From NCBI RefSeq assembly GCF_036245645.1, contig NZ_BTPE01000007.1:1-64000 (forward strand): a stretch of DNA of 64,000 bases, given 5' to 3'. Below are positions 61,570-64,000 of the stretch, one piece after another. The notes under the pieces are model-generated. The model was not told the DNA's origin. It did no database searches and worked only from the letters and a program-made list of their open reading frames with translations. The stretch is from Algoriphagus taiwanensis (GTDB lineage: Bacteria > Bacteroidota > Bacteroidia > Cytophagales > Cyclobacteriaceae). The position numbers were made by a program, and so were the translations under genes. The number at the start of each line of letters is the position of its first letter. Position 1 is the first letter of the stretch.

Positions 61570-61615
61570 CGCACGAATTAAAAAAGCGTATCCTTTTTAC
61601 ATTTCATCTAATCAA

Positions 61616-63118
61616 ATGGCAAATATTGGAAAGATAACTCAGGTAATCGGGCCCGTAGTGGACGTTTCCTTTGAGGACGGCAAGTTACCCAACATCCTGG
61701 ATGCATTGGAAGTAACCAAAGAAAACGGCCAAACCGTCGTTTTGGAGGTTCAGCAGCACCTGGGAGAAGACCGAGTGAGAACCATCGCGATGGACTCCTC
61801 CGAAGGTATGGTAAGAGGTATGGAAGTAAAAGACATGGGTCAGCCCATTTCTGTTCCTACCGGTGAGGCAATCAAAGGCCGTCTTTTCAATGTGGTAGGA
61901 GAAGCAATCGATGGATTGCCACAGGTACCAGCTGGAAAGCGTCTACCGATCCACCGCTCCGCGCCAAAATTTGAAGATCTTTCCACCTCTACCGAAGTAT
62001 TGTATACAGGTATTAAAGTAATCGACTTGATCGAGCCTTACGCAAAAGGGGGTAAAATCGGTCTTTTTGGAGGTGCCGGTGTAGGTAAGACCGTATTGAT
62101 TCAGGAATTGATCAACAACATCGCAAAGGCTTACTCTGGTTTGTCCGTATTTGCAGGTGTAGGTGAAAGAACCCGTGAAGGAAACGACCTTTTGAGAGAA
62201 ATGATCGAGTCTGGAATCGTAACCTACGGTGAAGACTTTATCCATAGCTTGGAAGAAGAAGGTGGTTGGGATCTATCGAAAGTAGATTTGAAAAAGCTGG
62301 AAGAGTCCAAGGCAACCTTCGTGTTTGGTCAGATGAACGAACCTCCAGGAGCCCGTGCACGAGTGGCTTTGACTGGTTTGACTTTGGCAGAATACTACAG
62401 AGATGGTGATGGTACAGGTCAGGGACGTGATATCCTTTTCTTTATTGACAACATCTTCCGATTTACTCAGGCTGGTTCCGAAGTATCCGCACTTTTGGGT
62501 CGTATGCCATCAGCGGTAGGTTATCAGCCTACTTTGGCTACCGAAATGGGTGCCATGCAAGAGCGAATCACTTCTACCAAGAACGGTTCCATCACCTCAG
62601 TACAGGCCGTTTACGTACCTGCGGATGACTTGACTGACCCGGCTCCTGCGACTACTTTCGCTCACTTGGATGCCACTACCGTATTGTCCCGTAAGATTGC
62701 TGAATTGGGTATCTATCCTGCGGTGGATCCTTTGGACTCTACTTCCCGAATTTTGGACCCGGCTATCTTGGGTGATGATCACTACAACTGTGCTCAGCGA
62801 GTGAAGGAAATCCTTCAGCGATACAAAGAATTGCAGGATATCATCGCCATCTTGGGTATGGAAGAACTTTCCGAAGAAGATAAAATGGTCGTACATAGAG
62901 CTCGACGAGTTCAGCGATTCCTTTCTCAGCCTTTCCACGTAGCGGAGCAGTTTACCGGCTTGAAAGGGGTATTGGTTGATATCAAAGACACCATCAAAGG
63001 CTTCAACATGATCATGGACGGTGAATTGGATCACCTTCCAGAGGCAGCTTTCAACTTGGTAGGTAGCATCGAAGATGCCATCGCTAAGGGTGAAAAGATG
63101 TTGGCTGAAGTGAAATAA
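61616..63118 (+). CDS. atpD: F1 ATP synthase subunit beta
   Basis: 500 aa, the catalytic subunit of the F1 sector. Walker A GGAGVGKTVLIQ (about 152-163), catalytic Glu in GERTREGNDL, Walker B ILFFIDNIFR and the family signature PAVDPLDSTSR. All catalytic elements are present. In this window only beta and epsilon are encoded together, the separate atpDC arrangement common in Bacteroidota; the other subunits must lie elsewhere. Confidence 0.98.
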   Translation: MANIGKITQVIGPVVDVSFEDGKLPNILDALEVTKENGQTVVLEVQQHLGEDRVRTIAMDSSEGMVRGMEVKDMGQPISVPTGEAIKGRLFNVVGEAIDGLPQVPAGKRLPIHRSAPKFEDLSTSTEVLYTGIKVIDLIEPYAKGGKIGLFGGAGVGKTVLIQELINNIAKAYSGLSVFAGVGERTREGNDLLREMIESGIVTYGEDFIHSLEEEGGWDLSKVDLKKLEESKATFVFGQMNEPPGARARVALTGLTLAEYYRDGDGTGQGRDILFFIDNIFRFTQAGSEVSALLGRMPSAVGYQPTLATEMGAMQERITSTKNGSITSVQAVYVPADDLTDPAPATTFAHLDATTVLSRKIAELGIYPAVDPLDSTSRILDPAILGDDHYNCAQRVKEILQRYKELQDIIAILGMEELSEEDKMVVHRARRVQRFLSQPFHVAEQFTGLKGVLVDIKDTIKGFNMIMDGELDHLPEAAFNLVGSIEDAIAKGEKMLAEVK

Positions 63119-63123
63119 GAAAA

Positions 63124-63194
63124 TTAGTTACGGGTTATTAGTTATTGGTTTCAGAATGAGACCAATAACTTTTCAACTTACTAACTCAATAACT
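63124..63194 (+). repeat. Hairpin and short-word repeats between atpD and atpC
   Basis: 63124-63151 holds four 7-bp words (TTAGTTA type). 63141-63152 pairs with 63158-63169 in a 12-bp stem (one G-U) closed by a 5-nt loop and followed by TTTT. From 63167 to 63194 the word AACT recurs every 8 bp. The hairpin could cause partial termination or mRNA processing between the two ATP synthase genes. Confidence 0.65.
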
Positions 63195-63202
63195 ATACAA
63201 AC

Positions 63203-63451
63203 ATGCAATTAGAAATCATCACTCCTGACAAGAAAGTCTTCGAAGGCGAGGTATCCGAGGCCAGCTTCCCCGGTGCATCAGGATCTTTTCAGGTGCTGAA
63301 TAATCACGCGCCGATTGTGTCTGCTTTAGCAAAGGGTGCTGTATCCTACACTGCAAAAGATGGTGGAAAACAGTCTCTGATTGTAGAAGGTGGCGTGGTT
63401 GAGGTAAAAAATAACGTGATCGTGGTTTTGGCTGAAAAAGTAATCAGCTAA
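63203..63451 (+). CDS. atpC: F1 ATP synthase subunit epsilon (short form)
   Basis: 82 aa, only the N-terminal beta-sandwich domain (MQLEIITPDKKVFEGEVSEASFPG). The usual epsilon is ~135 aa with a C-terminal two-helix domain that inhibits ATP hydrolysis; that domain is absent. The same short form occurs in other Bacteroidota, so it is probably not a truncation defect. The sandwich is enough to bind gamma and the c-ring. It lies 84 bp after atpD, separated by a hairpin. Confidence 0.93.
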   Translation: MQLEIITPDKKVFEGEVSEASFPGASGSFQVLNNHAPIVSALAKGAVSYTAKDGGKQSLIVEGGVVEVKNNVIVVLAEKVIS

Positions 63452-63471
63452 ACCCATTCGATATAAAATAG

Positions 63472-63505
63472 AAAAGTCCAACTCGGGAGGGTTGGACTTT
63501 TTATT
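63472..63505 (+). terminator. Terminator after atpC
   Basis: A perfect 10-bp stem (63473-63482 with 63491-63500) followed by T-rich sequence on the plus strand. Confidence 0.9.
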
Positions 63506-63540
63506 TTTCTTCATTCATAGTCTTTTAAAAATTATTCCCT

Positions 63541-63548
63541 TACCTTTG
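63541..63548 (+). promoter_or_regulatory. -7 element for rpsU
   Basis: TACCTTTG, 33 bp before the rpsU ATG, a good TAnnTTTG match. The -33 side is only a T run at short spacing. Confidence 0.45.
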
Positions 63549-63573
63549 CCCCCACGAAAGGGGGTGTACACTT

Positions 63574-63768
63574 ATGATCATAGTAAACGTAAAAGAAAAC
63601 GAATCCATCGAAAAAGCGCTGAAGCGCTTCAAAAAGAAGTTTGACAAGACCGGTGCGGTTCGCGAACTAAGAGCCCGTCAGGCTTTCACCAAACCTTCCG
63701 TAAAAAGAAGAGATCAAGTCATCAAAGCGGCTTACAAGCAAAGACTTCAAAACGAAGCAAACAAGTAA
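63574..63768 (+). CDS. rpsU: 30S ribosomal protein S21
   Basis: 64 aa, highly basic, with the family start MIIVNVKENESIEKALKRFK and the block FDKTGAVRELRARQAF. It is a small-subunit protein near the 3' end of 16S rRNA. It is followed by its own strong terminator and then by a tyrosine recombinase gene, an order seen in other Bacteroidota. Confidence 0.96.
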   Translation: MIIVNVKENESIEKALKRFKKKFDKTGAVRELRARQAFTKPSVKRRDQVIKAAYKQRLQNEANK

Positions 63769-63791
63769 TCCCATTTGAGATGAACCATAGA

Positions 63792-63818
63792 AACCTGCTC
63801 CCGCGAGCAGGTTTTTTT
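63792..63818 (+). terminator. Terminator after rpsU
   Basis: A perfect 9-bp stem (63792-63800 with 63805-63813) with a CCGC loop and eight T residues. Confidence 0.93.
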
Positions 63819-63887
63819 TGTATAAATGATTTTTGTCACTTGATCTTCCTGATTTTTCGTCTACCTTAAATCAAGTAAGAGTAGTTT

Positions 63888-64000
63888 ATGATCGATTCTT
63901 TCATTAATTATCTGGAATTCGAAAAGCGCAGCAGCGCACATACTGTTTTAGCCTACAGAAAAGACCTGGAACAAGCTGCAGAATTTGTTAATCTGTCTTT
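63888..64000 (+). CDS. Tyrosine recombinase XerC/XerD-like, N-terminus only
   Basis: The first 37 codons are inside the window. The start MIDSFINYLEFEKRSSAHT matches the SAM-like core-binding domain of XerC/XerD recombinases, which resolve chromosome dimers at dif. The catalytic domain lies beyond the window edge, so the exact subtype cannot be assigned; its position after rpsU favours a housekeeping Xer protein over a mobile integrase. Confidence 0.75.
   Translation, partial: MIDSFINYLEFEKRSSAHTVLAYRKDLEQAAEFVNLS

Noticed and set aside
63888..64000. Integrase of a mobile element at the window end
   Set aside because: Only the N-terminus is present and the rpsU neighbourhood is a known housekeeping setting for Xer proteins; no attachment site or phage gene is seen.

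Overview
The window looks like a chromosomal segment of a Bacteroidota bacterium, most likely order Cytophagales (Algoriphagus/Cyclobacteriaceae-like). The evidence is a SusC-type TonB receptor with DUF4249 lipoproteins, DUF4252 proteins beside an ECF sigma factor, a HmuY heme lipoprotein, a stand-alone atpD-atpC pair with a very short epsilon subunit, rpsU followed by a tyrosine recombinase, and several promoters of the Bacteroidota form TTTG-N18..22-TAnnTTTG. The genus is an inference from protein families and was not checked against a database. Almost all of the window is intact, densely packed housekeeping or envelope coding sequence. I found no prophage, insertion sequence or CRISPR array.

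Layout. 0-5 kb: a DUF885 lipoprotein, metK, and a cassette of three small paralogous secreted/membrane proteins. 5-11 kb: trehalose-6-phosphate synthase/phosphatase fusion convergent with a GH15 enzyme, then an M1 peptidase. 11-15 kb: GNAT, UPF0158-like protein, alpha/beta hydrolase, cytidine deaminase, saccharopine dehydrogenase-like protein. 14.7-20.7 kb: a four-gene minus-strand operon (IPT/Kelch lipoprotein, TonB receptor, two DUF4249 lipoproteins). 20.8-26.7 kb: trmN6, UPF0316 protein, MFS transporter, ferrochelatase, Kef-type antiporter and universal stress protein. 26.9-32 kb: a tandem pair of M14-family proteins, one of which appears catalytically dead, then an exported flavodoxin and an LpxR-like lipid A deacylase.

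32-35 kb: an exported beta-rich protein behind a long leader, then a sigma factor / membrane protein / DUF4252 / DUF4252 operon and tRNA-Phe. 35.5-43.4 kb: a membrane FeS protein and its CCG-domain partner, a small conserved protein, a PorE-like OmpA lipoprotein, and a GH3 plus beta-lactamase-fold fusion. 43.8-54.5 kb: mutL and two rhomboid proteases, ddl, DPP-IV, an MBL-rhodanese protein and an NlpC/P60 lipoprotein. 54.6-61.3 kb: a six-gene heme-uptake operon (hmuT-U-V-S-R-Y, minus strand) with a recognisable promoter flanked by two related dyad sequences. 61.6-64 kb: atpD, atpC, rpsU and the start of a xerC/D-type recombinase.

The most unusual non-coding signal is a set of intergenic stretches built from degenerate 7-bp words kept in exact 7-bp phase (around 23.4, 36.85, 40.27 and 63.13 kb), together with a separate 11-bp tandem array at 47.9 kb that has an inverted near-copy nearby. 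The most unusual protein signal is the first M14-like protein, in which the HxxE zinc motif reads ExxH and the third zinc ligand and catalytic Glu are also gone.
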